This document shows positions 15,132-24,351 of a DNA stretch of 64,000 nucleotides, in pieces. The stretch comes from Affinundibacterium seohonense (GTDB lineage: Bacteria; Pseudomonadota; Gammaproteobacteria; Burkholderiales; Burkholderiaceae_D). Each line of letters starts with the position of its first letter. The stretch's first letter is position 1. The DNA lies in NCBI RefSeq assembly GCF_014284305.1, contig NZ_JACOFW010000011.1, positions 62,001 to 126,000 on the forward strand. The letters are read 5' to 3'. Under the pieces are notes generated by a model that ran no database searches, was not told the origin of the DNA, and saw nothing but the letters and a program-made list of their open reading frames with translations. The position numbers and the translations under genes are program-made.

Positions 15132-16535
15132 GTGGGGATTTTTAAGCTTTTCGGAAAGAAGCCAGGTCGTGAAGAGAGTAATAGCTCGGACAAGCCAGCT
15201 TCCAAGAAAACTCGTGTAAAGGGACAAAATACCGTCATTGGACAATTCCAAGATGACGAAGCTTTGACGCATTCCTTAACCGAGAAAAAGCATATCGCGC
15301 GCGCAACCGAGAGAAAGATCGACGCGATTGAATTCGAAATGTCGCGTGATATGGGGCGACCCAAGACCTTGCAGTCGAAGAGTCCGGTTGATGAACCACT
15401 CAAACGCACTGGCCCTAATCAATTTCATAGCGATTTCATCGCAACCGATTTCCAGAGTACGATCGCTTTAAGTTTGCCGACCACCGAGTTGCTCCTCGGG
15501 CACACGGAGCTTAATGCACCTTCAATGGCACAGACCGAGTCGATTCCCTTGTTGGAAGAGGCCGCGATTTTGTTTGCAACTGGTCAGATTAAAGTTGCAG
15601 AGCACATGCTGCGTAGCGCAATTGATTTGGATAATTTAGGGAATGCGACGCCACTAGCCTGGTTTATGTTGTTTGATCTTTATCAGATCGAGCAAAATCA
15701 ATATGCTTTTGAAAGCCTCTCGCTAGACTATGCTGGCAAGTACGAAACATCACCTCCAGTTTGGCGTAATCCAGAAACTTCAGGCAATGAACCTGAGAGT
15801 AAAGACGAGAGTGCGATTCCTAGCCTGACTTTTCCATCGAAGTTGGACGGTGACATTATCAAATTACTGCAGAAACTGAATAACTTTAGTGAAAACAGTA
15901 AAGTTTTGAAAATTGATTTTGGTCGGGTCAAATCCGTTGATCCGGTCGGCTGTGGTTTGTTATTACGCGCGATTCGTAACTTGAAAAAGTCCAAGCATGA
16001 TTTGGTATTGGTTGCCGCGCAAAATCTGACTGAGCAGATTCGCTCGATACTTGAAGTGGGACGTCGTGATGAGACGGAAGCTCCGTGGTTGCTGCTACTA
16101 GAGGTTCTGCAGTTATTGCAGTTAAAAGAAGTGTTCGAAGAAGCGAGCATCGATTATTGCGTGACTTTTGAAGTTTCTCCACCCGCTTTCGAAGCGCCGA
16201 CGAGTAAAGTCACTACGGCAGTGGCAGAGGCCGTTCCAGAAGTTGACACATCTGATCGCTTTTTGATGCCGAAATTTATTGAGGGCAGTACCGATGAATT
16301 GGTGAAGCAAATTACTACGCATTCTAAGCTTCACGATTTGGTGATTTTGGATTGCTCGCAGTTGGAGCGTGTTGAATTCGGTGCCTCAGCACAATTGCTG
16401 AATGGCTTGGTACCTATTTCGAGCACCAAAAATAAATCGATCCAATTCCATGAAGTGAATTATCTAGTCATGCACCTATTTAATGCCATGGGTTTGAAAA
16501 ACGTGGCAGCTATTTTCCCCCGCAAGCAATCTTAA
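15132..16535 (+). CDS. Two-STAS-domain protein with central TPR-like region
   Basis: A 467-residue soluble protein. Residues 1-90 are basic and low in complexity (IFKLFGKKPGREESN). A helical, TPR/FimV-like segment (AAILFATGQIKVAEHMLRSAI) lies near 140-190. A first STAS-like domain follows at about 235-345 (KVLKIDFGRVKSVDPVGCGLLLRAI) and a second at 370-465 (DLVILDCSQLERVEFGASAQLL). STAS domains bind partner kinases or phosphatases in anti-anti-sigma systems; the Ser that is normally phosphorylated is not obvious in either copy (DPVGCG and EFGASA occupy that position). No RsbW-like kinase or sigma factor is nearby. The start is GTG, preceded by TTAGG. It lies directly upstream of hslVU. Confidence 0.7.
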   Translation: MGIFKLFGKKPGREESNSSDKPASKKTRVKGQNTVIGQFQDDEALTHSLTEKKHIARATERKIDAIEFEMSRDMGRPKTLQSKSPVDEPLKRTGPNQFHSDFIATDFQSTIALSLPTTELLLGHTELNAPSMAQTESIPLLEEAAILFATGQIKVAEHMLRSAIDLDNLGNATPLAWFMLFDLYQIEQNQYAFESLSLDYAGKYETSPPVWRNPETSGNEPESKDESAIPSLTFPSKLDGDIIKLLQKLNNFSENSKVLKIDFGRVKSVDPVGCGLLLRAIRNLKKSKHDLVLVAAQNLTEQIRSILEVGRRDETEAPWLLLLEVLQLLQLKEVFEEASIDYCVTFEVSPPAFEAPTSKVTTAVAEAVPEVDTSDRFLMPKFIEGSTDELVKQITTHSKLHDLVILDCSQLERVEFGASAQLLNGLVPISSTKNKSIQFHEVNYLVMHLFNAMGLKNVAAIFPRKQS

Positions 16536-16663
16536 CTACGTCAAGCGGCCAGTCTTGCAATTGGCAAAAAACACCCCATTTTCATTTTCTGAGCGCGTCA
16601 GTCTTACGCTGATCGCGGCTTTCGCCTATGCTTTTGTGTAGGTAGCATATCAACGAGGACATT

Positions 16664-17200
16664 ATGGAACAATTTCACGGCACCACAATCCTGACTGTAC
16701 GCAGAGGCAATGTGGTGGCATTGGGTGGTGATGGGCAAGTCACTTTGGGCAATATCGTGATGAAAGGCACCGCACGTAAAGTGCGCAAGCTGTATCACAA
16801 CAAAGTGTTAGCAGGATTTGCTGGCGGTACTGCTGACGCTTTCACCTTAATTGAGCGCTTTGAATCGAAATTAGAAAAACACCAAGGTCATTTAATGCGG
16901 GCATCGGTCGAATTGGCGAAAGATTGGCGTACAGACCGCATGTTGCGCCGGCTTGAAGCGATGTTGTTGGTGGCGGATAAAGACACGACTTTGGTGATTA
17001 CCGGTAATGGTGACGTGTTAGAACCCAACGACGGTATTGGTGCGATCGGCTCCGGTGGTACATTTGCGCAATCGGCGGCGATGGCTTTGTACCACAACAC
17101 GGATTTATCACCGATCGATATTGTGAAAAAGTCGCTGACAATTGCAGGCGAACTTTGTATTTACACCAATCTTTCACACACGATTGAAACTTTAGAATAA
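16664..17200 (+). CDS. hslV: ATP-dependent protease proteolytic subunit HslV
   Basis: N-terminal-nucleophile threonine peptidase of the HslUV (ClpQY) protease. The expected start [11 protein letters not shown] shows the pair Thr7-Thr8, of which Thr7 becomes the catalytic N-terminus after processing; [10 protein letters not shown] and [14 protein letters not shown] follow, and [18 protein letters not shown] near residue 130 is conserved. At 178 residues the length is standard. GAGGA lies shortly before the ATG. hslU follows after 26 bases, so they are co-transcribed. Confidence 0.98.
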   Translation: MEQFHGTTILTVRRGNVVALGGDGQVTLGNIVMKGTARKVRKLYHNKVLAGFAGGTADAFTLIERFESKLEKHQGHLMRASVELAKDWRTDRMLRRLEAMLLVADKDTTLVITGNGDVLEPNDGIGAIGSGGTFAQSAAMALYHNTDLSPIDIVKKSLTIAGELCIYTNLSHTIETLE

Positions 17201-17226
17201 TCCGTGCCTACGATATTGAGATCAAA

Positions 17227-18570
17227 ATGATGAATATGACCCCGCAGGAAATCGTTTCCGAATTAGATAAACATGTTGTCGGCCAACATAACGCCAAACG
17301 TGCGGTGGCAATTGCCTTACGCAATCGTTGGCGCCGCCAGCAGGTTGCAGAGCCTTTGCGCTATGAAATCACGCCTAAAAATATTTTAATGATAGGTCCA
17401 ACCGGTGTTGGTAAAACTGAGATCGCTCGTCGTCTCGCTAAATTGGCCGATGCGCCATTTATTAAGATCGAAGCGACTAAGTTCACCGAGGTTGGCTATG
17501 TTGGTCGCGATGTCGATACCATCATTCGTGATCTGGTCGATATTGGTATTAAACAAACGCGCGAGTCGGCAATGCGTAAAGTGCGTGCGCGTGCAGAAGA
17601 TGCTGCAGAAGACCGAATTTTAGATACGCTGTTACCGCCAGCGCGAGATTTTGGCATTGGCCAAGACGCTTCGACTGAAGCTAATGCCGGCGATAATGCG
17701 ACGCGCCAGACTTTCCGTAAGCGCTTGCGAGAAGGTAGTTTAGACGACAAGGAAATTGAGATCGATGTCGCAGAAGCGGCGCCACAGATGGAAATCATGG
17801 CGCCACCCGGCATGGAAGAAATGACTGAGCAAATCAAATCCATGTTTTCTGGCGTTAACAGTGGTCGTAAGAAATCGCGACGCTTGAAAATCAAAGACGC
17901 ATTGAAATTGATGATAGAGGAAGAAGCCGCCAAACTCGTCAACGAAGACGAGTTGAAGCAAGACGCGATAAAAAATGTTGAACAAAACGGCATCGTCTTT
18001 TTGGATGAGATCGACAAGATCGCCTCACGTTCGGAATCTGGCGGTGCAGAGGTTTCTCGTGCTGGTGTACAACGGGACTTATTGCCTTTGGTAGAAGGCA
18101 CGACAGTCAATACCAAGTTCGGCATGATTAAAACCGACCATATCTTGTTTATTGCATCCGGCGCATTTCATTTTGCTAAACCGTCTGATTTGATTCCTGA
18201 ATTGCAAGGACGTTTCCCGATTCGGGTCGAGTTGGAATCCTTGTCTATCGCTGACTTTGAATGTATCTTGACCAGTACCGACGCTTGTTTAACGCGTCAA
18301 TATGAAGCTTTATTGGCAACGGAAGGCGTTAAGTTAGAATTTTTACCAGAGGGTGTGCAACGTTTGGCTGGAATTGCCTATTCGGTCAATGAAACTACCG
18401 AAAACATCGGGGCTCGTCGCCTTTACACCGTGATGGAAAAATTGTTGGAGGAAATCTCTTATGATGCCCATCAAAATAGTGGGAAAACCGTGGTGATTGA
18501 TGCGGCTTATGTCGAGCAGCGCTTGCAGGCGCTATCGGTGAATGAGGATTTGTCGCGCTACGTTTTATAA
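17227..18570 (+). CDS. hslU: ATP-dependent protease ATPase subunit HslU
   Basis: AAA+ unfoldase that feeds substrates into HslV. N-terminal [21 protein letters not shown], Walker [10 protein letters not shown] (residues about 58-66), the pore/Walker-adjacent [15 protein letters not shown], an intermediate I-domain of about 130 residues, Walker [11 protein letters not shown], and sensor region [13 protein letters not shown] are all intact. The C-terminus [12 protein letters not shown], which docks into HslV, is present. Its 447 residues compare with 443 in E. coli. Confidence 0.98.
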   Translation: MMNMTPQEIVSELDKHVVGQHNAKRAVAIALRNRWRRQQVAEPLRYEITPKNILMIGPTGVGKTEIARRLAKLADAPFIKIEATKFTEVGYVGRDVDTIIRDLVDIGIKQTRESAMRKVRARAEDAAEDRILDTLLPPARDFGIGQDASTEANAGDNATRQTFRKRLREGSLDDKEIEIDVAEAAPQMEIMAPPGMEEMTEQIKSMFSGVNSGRKKSRRLKIKDALKLMIEEEAAKLVNEDELKQDAIKNVEQNGIVFLDEIDKIASRSESGGAEVSRAGVQRDLLPLVEGTTVNTKFGMIKTDHILFIASGAFHFAKPSDLIPELQGRFPIRVELESLSIADFECILTSTDACLTRQYEALLATEGVKLEFLPEGVQRLAGIAYSVNETTENIGARRLYTVMEKLLEEISYDAHQNSGKTVVIDAAYVEQRLQALSVNEDLSRYVL

Positions 18571-18599
18571 GCGCAGTGTGATTCAGTAGCGGGGGTGAG

Positions 18600-18794
18600 A
18601 TGGCAAATAAATCTTTGGGAACACGTCAAAAAATGGTGTTTCGTCTCGACCCCGCCGCCACTAAGCCACGTAATCCTATAGCCGCATTGGCTAAGCGAGG
18701 TGGTGCGGGAAGCCATCAGAAAAACAGTGCGGCTTTACGACAAGCGCAAAAACAAGCCTTAAAGAAATTGCCAACCGAGGGCGATGGGGATTAA
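18600..18794 (+). CDS. Small basic hypothetical protein, 64 aa
   Basis: Begins MANKSLGTRQKMVFRLDPAAT and is rich in Lys, Ala and Gln, with no membrane segment; the middle AALAKRGGAGSHQKNSAAL looks disordered and nucleic-acid-like in charge. A strong GGGGGTGAG lies immediately before the ATG at 18600. It lies 29 bases after hslU on the same strand and is probably on that transcript. I do not recognise the family. Confidence 0.65.
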   Translation: MANKSLGTRQKMVFRLDPAATKPRNPIAALAKRGGAGSHQKNSAALRQAQKQALKKLPTEGDGD

Positions 18795-18841
18795 ACTTCT
18801 TGGGTCGTTGCCACATCGCAATTTGATTAACGGAGTTCGTC

Positions 18842-19048
18842 ATGTCAGGCTGCAGAAAACGTAAGTGCCTCAACAAATATCGACGTCCACTTCGGCGGCG
18901 CGACGTAGTGACGCGTATGTTGGTCGAATTGGGGATGTCTTATGCGGAGTCTTTTGGTGGCTTAAAGGCGATCGCTTTTTTACGTGAAAAAAATGTACCC
19001 GAGCCTGTGATTGCCCGGGTGATCCACAACGATTACCCCTTATATTGA
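18842..19048 (+). CDS. Small cysteine-containing hypothetical protein, 68 aa
   Basis: ATG at 18842 with CGGAG nine bases upstream. The N-terminus ([20 protein letters not shown]) is strongly basic with two cysteines; the rest ([23 protein letters not shown]) is a plausible helical domain. The last nine bases overlap the end of the convergent gpsA gene. No family recognised; the good ribosome binding site and balanced composition are the support. Confidence 0.6.
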   Translation: MSGCRKRKCLNKYRRPLRRRDVVTRMLVELGMSYAESFGGLKAIAFLREKNVPEPVIARVIHNDYPLY

Positions 19049-20035
19049 TTCCATTTTGGAATTGCGCGATAGCAAGCGTTCTATCATTTCGCGTGCGGCT
19101 ACCTTTTCAAATAAAACCCCAGCGACAGCATCTGTAATCGGCATCTCCACTTGTAATTCATGCGCCAACGCTTTGACTGCTTGCGCGCAACGCACGCCTT
19201 CTGCCACGTGTCCTAGTTCTTGGATGATAGTCTCTAAGGATTTGCCTTCAGCGAGCGCCAGACCTACCTTGCGATTGCGTGATAAATTGCCGGTGCAGGT
19301 GAGGATTAAGTCACCTACGCCAGTGAGCCCCATCAAGGTTTCTAGTCGACCGCCAAGTGCGGTACAGAGTCGGCTGATTTCTGCCAGACCGCGTGTCATT
19401 AAAGCGGCACGTGCATTCAGACCTAAGCCCAAACCGTCGGCTACGCCCGTGGCGATAGCCATGATATTTTTGACCGCGCCACCAACTTCAACGCCAACCA
19501 CATCATCGCTGGAATAGATGCGCAGACTAGGGCTATGAGCGGCTTCAACCACTAGCTGGCACAGTTCAGCAGAATGCGAGGCAATGGTGAGCGCGCACGG
19601 TAGACCTTGTGCAACCTCTTGGGCAAAGGAAGGGCCAGACAATGCGCCAGTAAGTACTTGCTCACCCATCTCTTGTTTGACGACCTGATGCGGCAATAAA
19701 CGGCTACTCTCTTCGAAGCCCTTACATAACCAAACGACATGACGCAATGGGAACGCTCTACATTGCTGCAGAATCGGACGCAAACCGGATACGGAGCTGG
19801 CGATGATCAATAATCCATCATGTAATGCATGTTCGAGTGCTGCTTCAAAATCGGAAGTCGCTTGTAAATTGTTAGGCAGAGGAAAGCCAGCTAGATAGTG
19901 CCGATTTTCGCGTTGATTCTGCATGTCCGTCATAGCGGCTTGATTACGCCCCCATAATACAACTTGATTTTTGGCCGCTAGAGAAATTGCTAAGGCGGTA
20001 CCCCAGGCACCAGCACCCAGAACAGTAATTTTCAT
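19040..20035 (-). CDS. gpsA: Glycerol-3-phosphate dehydrogenase [NAD(P)+]
   Basis: Reduces dihydroxyacetone phosphate to sn-glycerol 3-phosphate for phospholipid synthesis. Rossmann motif [16 protein letters not shown] at the start, [14 protein letters not shown], and [22 protein letters not shown] with the catalytic lysine region, then [12 protein letters not shown]. It is 331 residues from the chosen ATG. The frame has another ATG at 20050, but MKITVLG is the conserved beginning and has GGACGG upstream. It forms the distal end of the rhodanese-grxC-secB-SH3-gpsA run, an order common in betaproteobacteria. Confidence 0.97.
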   Translation of the reverse strand: MKITVLGAGAWGTALAISLAAKNQVVLWGRNQAAMTDMQNQRENRHYLAGFPLPNNLQATSDFEAALEHALHDGLLIIASSVSGLRPILQQCRAFPLRHVVWLCKGFEESSRLLPHQVVKQEMGEQVLTGALSGPSFAQEVAQGLPCALTIASHSAELCQLVVEAAHSPSLRIYSSDDVVGVEVGGAVKNIMAIATGVADGLGLGLNARAALMTRGLAEISRLCTALGGRLETLMGLTGVGDLILTCTGNLSRNRKVGLALAEGKSLETIIQELGHVAEGVRCAQAVKALAHELQVEMPITDAVAGVLFEKVAAREMIERLLSRNSKMESI

Positions 20036-20089
20036 AATGAATCCGTCCAACGAAGAAATTTAGGACAATGTGCGGTAAAGCTGAAAAGC

Positions 20090-20542
20090 CTAGAGACCCC
20101 AGACTTCACTGGTACGGACAAAACCAGCTTGACCGTCGCGGTGTTTCACTTTTACCCAAGCACCGATGGCCGGCTCCGCCATTTCTAGCAAAACATGTTT
20201 ATCAGCACTAAATACCATGGCAGCAGATTCTTCAGCCGCAACGCGGATACGGGCGGTGGCCGCTTTGACGATGAGGTTGCGACGAGTGATTAAGTCTTTT
20301 GCTTCGACCCAACTTAAATCACCGCTCATGTCGCGTACCCTGCACCACGCGCCGGACGTCAAAATGACCTCGACTGGCATGCCTGCGGGAGCTACATACA
20401 CTTTCATACCACGTGCGGATGGAGCATCGTACATGATGACAGGTGTGGCACCGATGGAACGGAATTCTAATGCGTGGGAAAGACCTGAGACAGAGCTTAA
20501 TCCTAAAAAAACCAGGGTAGAGAGTCTGGAAATAAGGCGCAT
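20090..20542 (-). CDS. Exported SH3-domain protein
   Basis: Signal peptide (MRLISRLSTLVFLGLSSVSG, cleavage near SHA) then two SH3b-type repeats: EFRSIGATPVIMYDAPSARG through WCRVRDMSGDLSWVEAKDL, and VVKAATARIR-like strands through WVKVKHRDGQAGFVRTSEVWG. Bacterial SH3 domains bind peptidoglycan or proteins in the envelope. It lies between secB and gpsA, its usual position in Burkholderiales; the function is unproven. Confidence 0.82.
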   Translation of the reverse strand: MRLISRLSTLVFLGLSSVSGLSHALEFRSIGATPVIMYDAPSARGMKVYVAPAGMPVEVILTSGAWCRVRDMSGDLSWVEAKDLITRRNLIVKAATARIRVAAEESAAMVFSADKHVLLEMAEPAIGAWVKVKHRDGQAGFVRTSEVWGL

Positions 20543-20569
20543 TGCGTAACCTAGGATGAAGTTCTAAAG

Positions 20570-20605
20570 AAAAAACCCATTATTCCTGAGGTAGGAATAA
20601 TGGGT
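20570..20605 (-). terminator. Rho-independent terminator after secB
   Basis: A 13-bp perfect stem (20575-20587 with 20593-20605), 5-nt loop and, read leftward, a run of six T. It follows the secB stop by 11 bases and would separate secB from the SH3-gpsA pair. Confidence 0.9.
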
Positions 20606-20616
20606 CGGTAAAACAA

Positions 20617-21111
20617 TTAGTGCGTAGTTGCAGGTGCTGCTTCAGCGGTACCAGCCTCTGCTGCCAATTTAGCTTGTTCAGCCATGTTAGCTAAACGCTG
20701 TTGGTAGAACGCTTCGAAATTGATTTCTGTCAAATGAATCGGTGGGAAACCAGCGCGGGAAATCGCATCCGCTACGTTAGAACGCAGGTAAGGATAGATG
20801 ATATTTGGGCAGCCGATGCCTAACAATGGGTCCATTTGATCTTGTGGAATATTGCGTGCTTCGAAAATACCAGCTTGTTTCGCTTCCACCAAGAATGCGA
20901 CTTTATCTTTGATTTTTGCAGTCACTGTTACAGTTACTGTGGACTCAACGATGCCTTCAGCCAATGGTTCAGCAGCTACGTCTAAAGTGACTTCGATAGT
21001 TGGCGCTTCTTGCTCCAAGAAGATCGCTGGAGAGTTTGGTTGTTCGAGCGACAGATCTTTCAGATAGACGCGTTGAATTTGGAAAATTGGCTGCAAATTT
21101 TGGTCGGACAT
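20617..21111 (-). CDS. secB: Protein-export chaperone SecB
   Basis: Tetrameric cytoplasmic chaperone that holds preproteins unfolded for SecA. The conserved blocks are [22 protein letters not shown] at the front, [16 protein letters not shown], and the SecA-contact region [27 protein letters not shown]. At 164 residues it has the usual length with an Ala-rich tail. It lies downstream of grxC with a 235-base space between them that may hold its own promoter. Confidence 0.98.
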   Translation of the reverse strand: MSDQNLQPIFQIQRVYLKDLSLEQPNSPAIFLEQEAPTIEVTLDVAAEPLAEGIVESTVTVTVTAKIKDKVAFLVEAKQAGIFEARNIPQDQMDPLLGIGCPNIIYPYLRSNVADAISRAGFPPIHLTEINFEAFYQQRLANMAEQAKLAAEAGTAEAAPATTH

Positions 21112-21346
21112 GTGAGGCTTTCTAAAAATTCTATAAATTAATCAGGAACAACTAGCTGCTTACTTAGGGACGAATAGGGATAATTCAAGTCCCATTTTCT
21201 GCCTTGTTCCATCAATGCTGCGAATAATCCATGCAAATAAATTATGCTGACAAACTAAGCAAACTAAGGTGACGAAACAGAATCAGCCTTCTATTGTAGC
21301 AAGCAGAGTCAAAAAACCGCAATCAAAGCTGCTTGTGCACTGCGTT

Positions 21347-21610
21347 TTATGTTGGATTTAGTAGTGAATCGAGTTTGCCAGCACGATCTAAGGCTGATAA
21401 ATCGTCAAAACCGCCTACATGTGTTTCTCCTATGTAAATCTGAGGCACAGTACGGCGTCCAGTTTTTTGCATCATCGCTTCGCGAATCGCAGGGTCGAGG
21501 TCAACTCTGACTTTTTCAATCTCTTCCACGCCTTTGGACTTTAATAGGCGTTCAGCCATTACACAATATGGGCAAACGGCGGTGCTATACATCACAACAT
21601 GGGCAGTCAT
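21347..21610 (-). CDS. grxC: Glutaredoxin 3
   Basis: An 87-residue dithiol glutaredoxin with the active site CPYC (residues about 13-16) and the glutathione-binding TVPQIYIGETHVGGFDDLSAL. It reduces disulfides and ribonucleotide reductase with glutathione. It starts nine bases after the rhodanese gene's end and lies upstream of secB, the usual pairing. Confidence 0.97.
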   Translation of the reverse strand: MTAHVVMYSTAVCPYCVMAERLLKSKGVEEIEKVRVDLDPAIREAMMQKTGRRTVPQIYIGETHVGGFDDLSALDRAGKLDSLLNPT

Positions 21611-21619
21611 ATCAACTCC

Positions 21620-22021
21620 TTACTTAACTGTTGGTAAGCCCTGCGACTGCCAAGCCGCAACACCACCGTCTAAACTAAAGGTTTTTTCGAAACCAGCTTT
21701 ATTCAAAATGGAAACTGCGCTACTAGAGCGCACGCCGCTGGCACAAACTGTGATTACCACATGCGCCTTAGACTTCTCGATTTCTTTCATTCTAGATTCC
21801 AATTCCTTCAGGGGAATGTTCTTAGAATTAGGCAAACGGCCGGTAGCAAACTCTTCGGCGCTACGCACATCGAGTACCAGAGTTTTACCTTGATTCATGT
21901 ACTGTGTCGCTTGCAGCTGCGAGACTCGGGCGCCGCGTCTTTGCAGGCTAGGGAGTAATAAGGCACCGCCGGATATGATGGCGATAGACAGTAAAAGCAG
22001 ATTGTCGCTAATGAAATTCAC
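21620..22021 (-). CDS. Membrane-anchored rhodanese-like protein
   Basis: One N-terminal hydrophobic helix (LLLLSIAIISGGALLLP) then a single rhodanese domain: VLDVRSAEEFATGRLPNSKNIPL and the active-site loop CASGVRSSSA with the catalytic cysteine. It may transfer sulfane sulfur at the inner membrane; the acceptor is unknown. First gene of the leftward cluster, divergent from gpmA with a 157-base shared upstream region. Confidence 0.88.
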   Translation of the reverse strand: MNFISDNLLLLSIAIISGGALLLPSLQRRGARVSQLQATQYMNQGKTLVLDVRSAEEFATGRLPNSKNIPLKELESRMKEIEKSKAHVVITVCASGVRSSSAVSILNKAGFEKTFSLDGGVAAWQSQGLPTVK

Positions 22022-22178
22022 AGTTTTCCCGTGTTAAGAAAGTTTATAAGTGGTTAAAGACAAGCGCCTCATTATAAAATAGATGGGGAAATTAGTTTTA
22101 AACTGTTTTAAATCTTGATTTAGAACCGTCATAAGTTCCTTTCTGCTCCTCTTCAACCACAGTAAATAAGCAAATATC

Positions 22179-22925
22179 ATGTATAAAATTGTATTGATGC
22201 GCCATGGCGAATCCACTTGGAATCTCGATAATCGTTTTACCGGCTGGACCGATGTTGATCTGACTGAAAAAGGCGTGGCCGAAGCGCGTCAAGCAGGAAA
22301 ATTGCTGAAAGAAGCTGGTTTTACTTTTGATTTGGCTTACACCTCCGTCTTAAAGCGCGCGATTCGTACACTGTGGGGAACTTTGGACGAGATGGATTTG
22401 ATGTGGTTGCCAGTGCAACATGATTGGCGCTTGAATGAGCGTCACTATGGCGCTTTACAAGGATTAAATAAAGCTGAGACGGCTGCTAAATATGGTGATG
22501 AACAGGTTTTGGTATGGCGCCGTAGCTATGACACGCCACCAAATCCTTTGGCTGAAGATGATGAGCGCACGTCGTTCAATGATCCACGCTATGCAAGTTT
22601 GCAGCGTGAACAAATTCCTTTGACTGAATGTTTGAAAGACACAGTAGAACGCGTGGTTCCAGCTTGGAATGACACGATCGCTCCAGCGATCCGTTCTGGC
22701 AAACGCATTATTGTTTCTGCTCATGGCAATAGTTTGCGTGCCCTAATCAAAATGTTGGACGGCATCAGTGATGCTGATATTGTGAATTTAAATATTCCAA
22801 ATGGTCAGCCATTGGTCTATGAGTTAGATGCGGATTTAAAGCCGATCAAGAGTTACTACTTGGGCGATCAAGACGCGATTGCTGCGGCATTAGCGGCGGT
22901 AGCAAGTCAAGGCAAGTCGAAATAA
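22179..22925 (+). CDS. gpmA: 2,3-bisphosphoglycerate-dependent phosphoglycerate mutase
   Basis: Interconverts 3- and 2-phosphoglycerate in glycolysis. The phospho-histidine motif RHGESTWN is at residues 9-16, with [22 protein letters not shown], and the second catalytic histidine in [11 protein letters not shown]. At 248 residues it has the standard length. First gene of a rightward run with the EnvC-like, S41 and ThiF-type genes. Confidence 0.97.
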   Translation: MYKIVLMRHGESTWNLDNRFTGWTDVDLTEKGVAEARQAGKLLKEAGFTFDLAYTSVLKRAIRTLWGTLDEMDLMWLPVQHDWRLNERHYGALQGLNKAETAAKYGDEQVLVWRRSYDTPPNPLAEDDERTSFNDPRYASLQREQIPLTECLKDTVERVVPAWNDTIAPAIRSGKRIIVSAHGNSLRALIKMLDGISDADIVNLNIPNGQPLVYELDADLKPIKSYYLGDQDAIAAALAAVASQGKSK

Positions 22926-22929
22926 TTCG

Positions 22930-24318
22930 ATGGCATTTTCTCCTTCGCTTCAAAATCTACAAACTGGCAAACTGTCTTTATCAAAATGGATAAAGATGGT
23001 TTGTCTTGTTTCCAGCGTGAGCTTGTGCGTTTTGCCTGGTGTCTCAAATGCACAGAGCACACGTGCCAAAGAAAAAAAACAAGCGGAAGTAAGTCGTATC
23101 GAGCTACAACAAAAGCTCAAGGCTTTAAAAAAGGACATCAGCAAAACTGAGTCCGCCAAGGAGAAAGCCAGTGATGCCTTGGAAGATTCGGAACAAGCGA
23201 TTTCTGAAGCCAATCGTTCTATCCGTGATCTACAAATCGAACAGCAAGCCGCGAATGAGCGATTGCATCAATTAGTTGCCGAACAAGCTCGGCTAACCGC
23301 GCAAGTCGAGCAGCAGAAAAAACAATTGTCGGATTTCCTACGTCGCCAATACATGCATGGTGATAGCGACAGAATTAAATTGCTGTTGTCGGGAGATAAC
23401 CCCAATCGTATTAACCGTGACTTGCATTACATGAGTTATGTCTCGCAGACACAAGCGAAAATGATCGCCGCTTTGCGCAACAACTTAGAGGAAATCGAAA
23501 AGAACAAACAGTCGGCGCAAGACACCAAAGACGAATTAGATGAGATCGCGCAAGAAGAGCGTGAACATAAGCAAGAACTGGAAAAAGAGAAAAAGCGACA
23601 TGCGTCTTTGTTGTCGCAACTCGCCTCTAAATTACATTCCCAGAAAAAAGAAGCCGCGAACCTAGAAAAAGATGAGCAGCGTTTAAGTAATTTAGTATCT
23701 CGTTTGAACAAGTTGATGGAAGAGCAGGCCAAAGCTGAGCAGCAGCGTTTGGCGCAGTTAGAGAAACAGCGTAAAGACAAATTAGCTCAGGACAAAGCAC
23801 AACGAGAGAAGAATCAAGTTGCAGGCCAAAATGCCGGTAAAGTCAGTAAAGATGTCGAAGATACTAAAGCTAGCAAAGGCATGACGGTTGAACAGACTCC
23901 CGTTCCCGGCATGTTTGATGGACAAGAATTTAATCGACTAAAAGGTCAACTTCGTTTGCCAGTGAAAGGTGAACTCATCGCCAAGTTTGGTACTAAGCGC
24001 GGCGATGGACCAAGTTGGAAAGGCTTGTTTATTAAAGCCAGCGAAGGTGCCGAGGTTAAGGCGATTGCTGCTGGCAAAGTGGTCTTTGCGGAGTGGTTAC
24101 GAGGCTTTGGCAACATGATCATTCTTGATCATGGTGGTCAATATCTAAGCCTTTATAGCAATGCGCAGGCCGTACTTAAGCATGCCGGTGATGTGGTAAA
24201 AGCAGGTGATACCATTGCCAATGCTGGTAACAGCGGTGGCAATGAAGAAACCGGACTATACTTCGAAATGCGCTATAAGGGACAAGTATTTGACCCTATG
24301 GTTTGGGTTCGCAAATAA
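22930..24318 (+). CDS. EnvC-like murein hydrolase activator, degenerate LytM domain
   Basis: Starts four bases after gpmA. A signal peptide (cleavage near SNA) is followed by a long coiled coil of Lys/Glu/Gln-rich helices (about residues 45-290), then a C-terminal LytM/M23 domain (about 335-460). In active M23 peptidases zinc is held by HxxxD and HxH; here the corresponding places read GLFIKAS, YLSLYSN and LYFEMR, so the histidines are lost. This matches EnvC/NlpD-type activators, which switch on cell-wall amidases at division rather than cutting themselves. Confidence 0.9.
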   Translation: MAFSPSLQNLQTGKLSLSKWIKMVCLVSSVSLCVLPGVSNAQSTRAKEKKQAEVSRIELQQKLKALKKDISKTESAKEKASDALEDSEQAISEANRSIRDLQIEQQAANERLHQLVAEQARLTAQVEQQKKQLSDFLRRQYMHGDSDRIKLLLSGDNPNRINRDLHYMSYVSQTQAKMIAALRNNLEEIEKNKQSAQDTKDELDEIAQEEREHKQELEKEKKRHASLLSQLASKLHSQKKEAANLEKDEQRLSNLVSRLNKLMEEQAKAEQQRLAQLEKQRKDKLAQDKAQREKNQVAGQNAGKVSKDVEDTKASKGMTVEQTPVPGMFDGQEFNRLKGQLRLPVKGELIAKFGTKRGDGPSWKGLFIKASEGAEVKAIAAGKVVFAEWLRGFGNMIILDHGGQYLSLYSNAQAVLKHAGDVVKAGDTIANAGNSGGNEETGLYFEMRYKGQVFDPMVWVRK

Positions 24319-24351
24319 GCAATTTTTTACGGCGGCTGCCGTTTTGAGACT

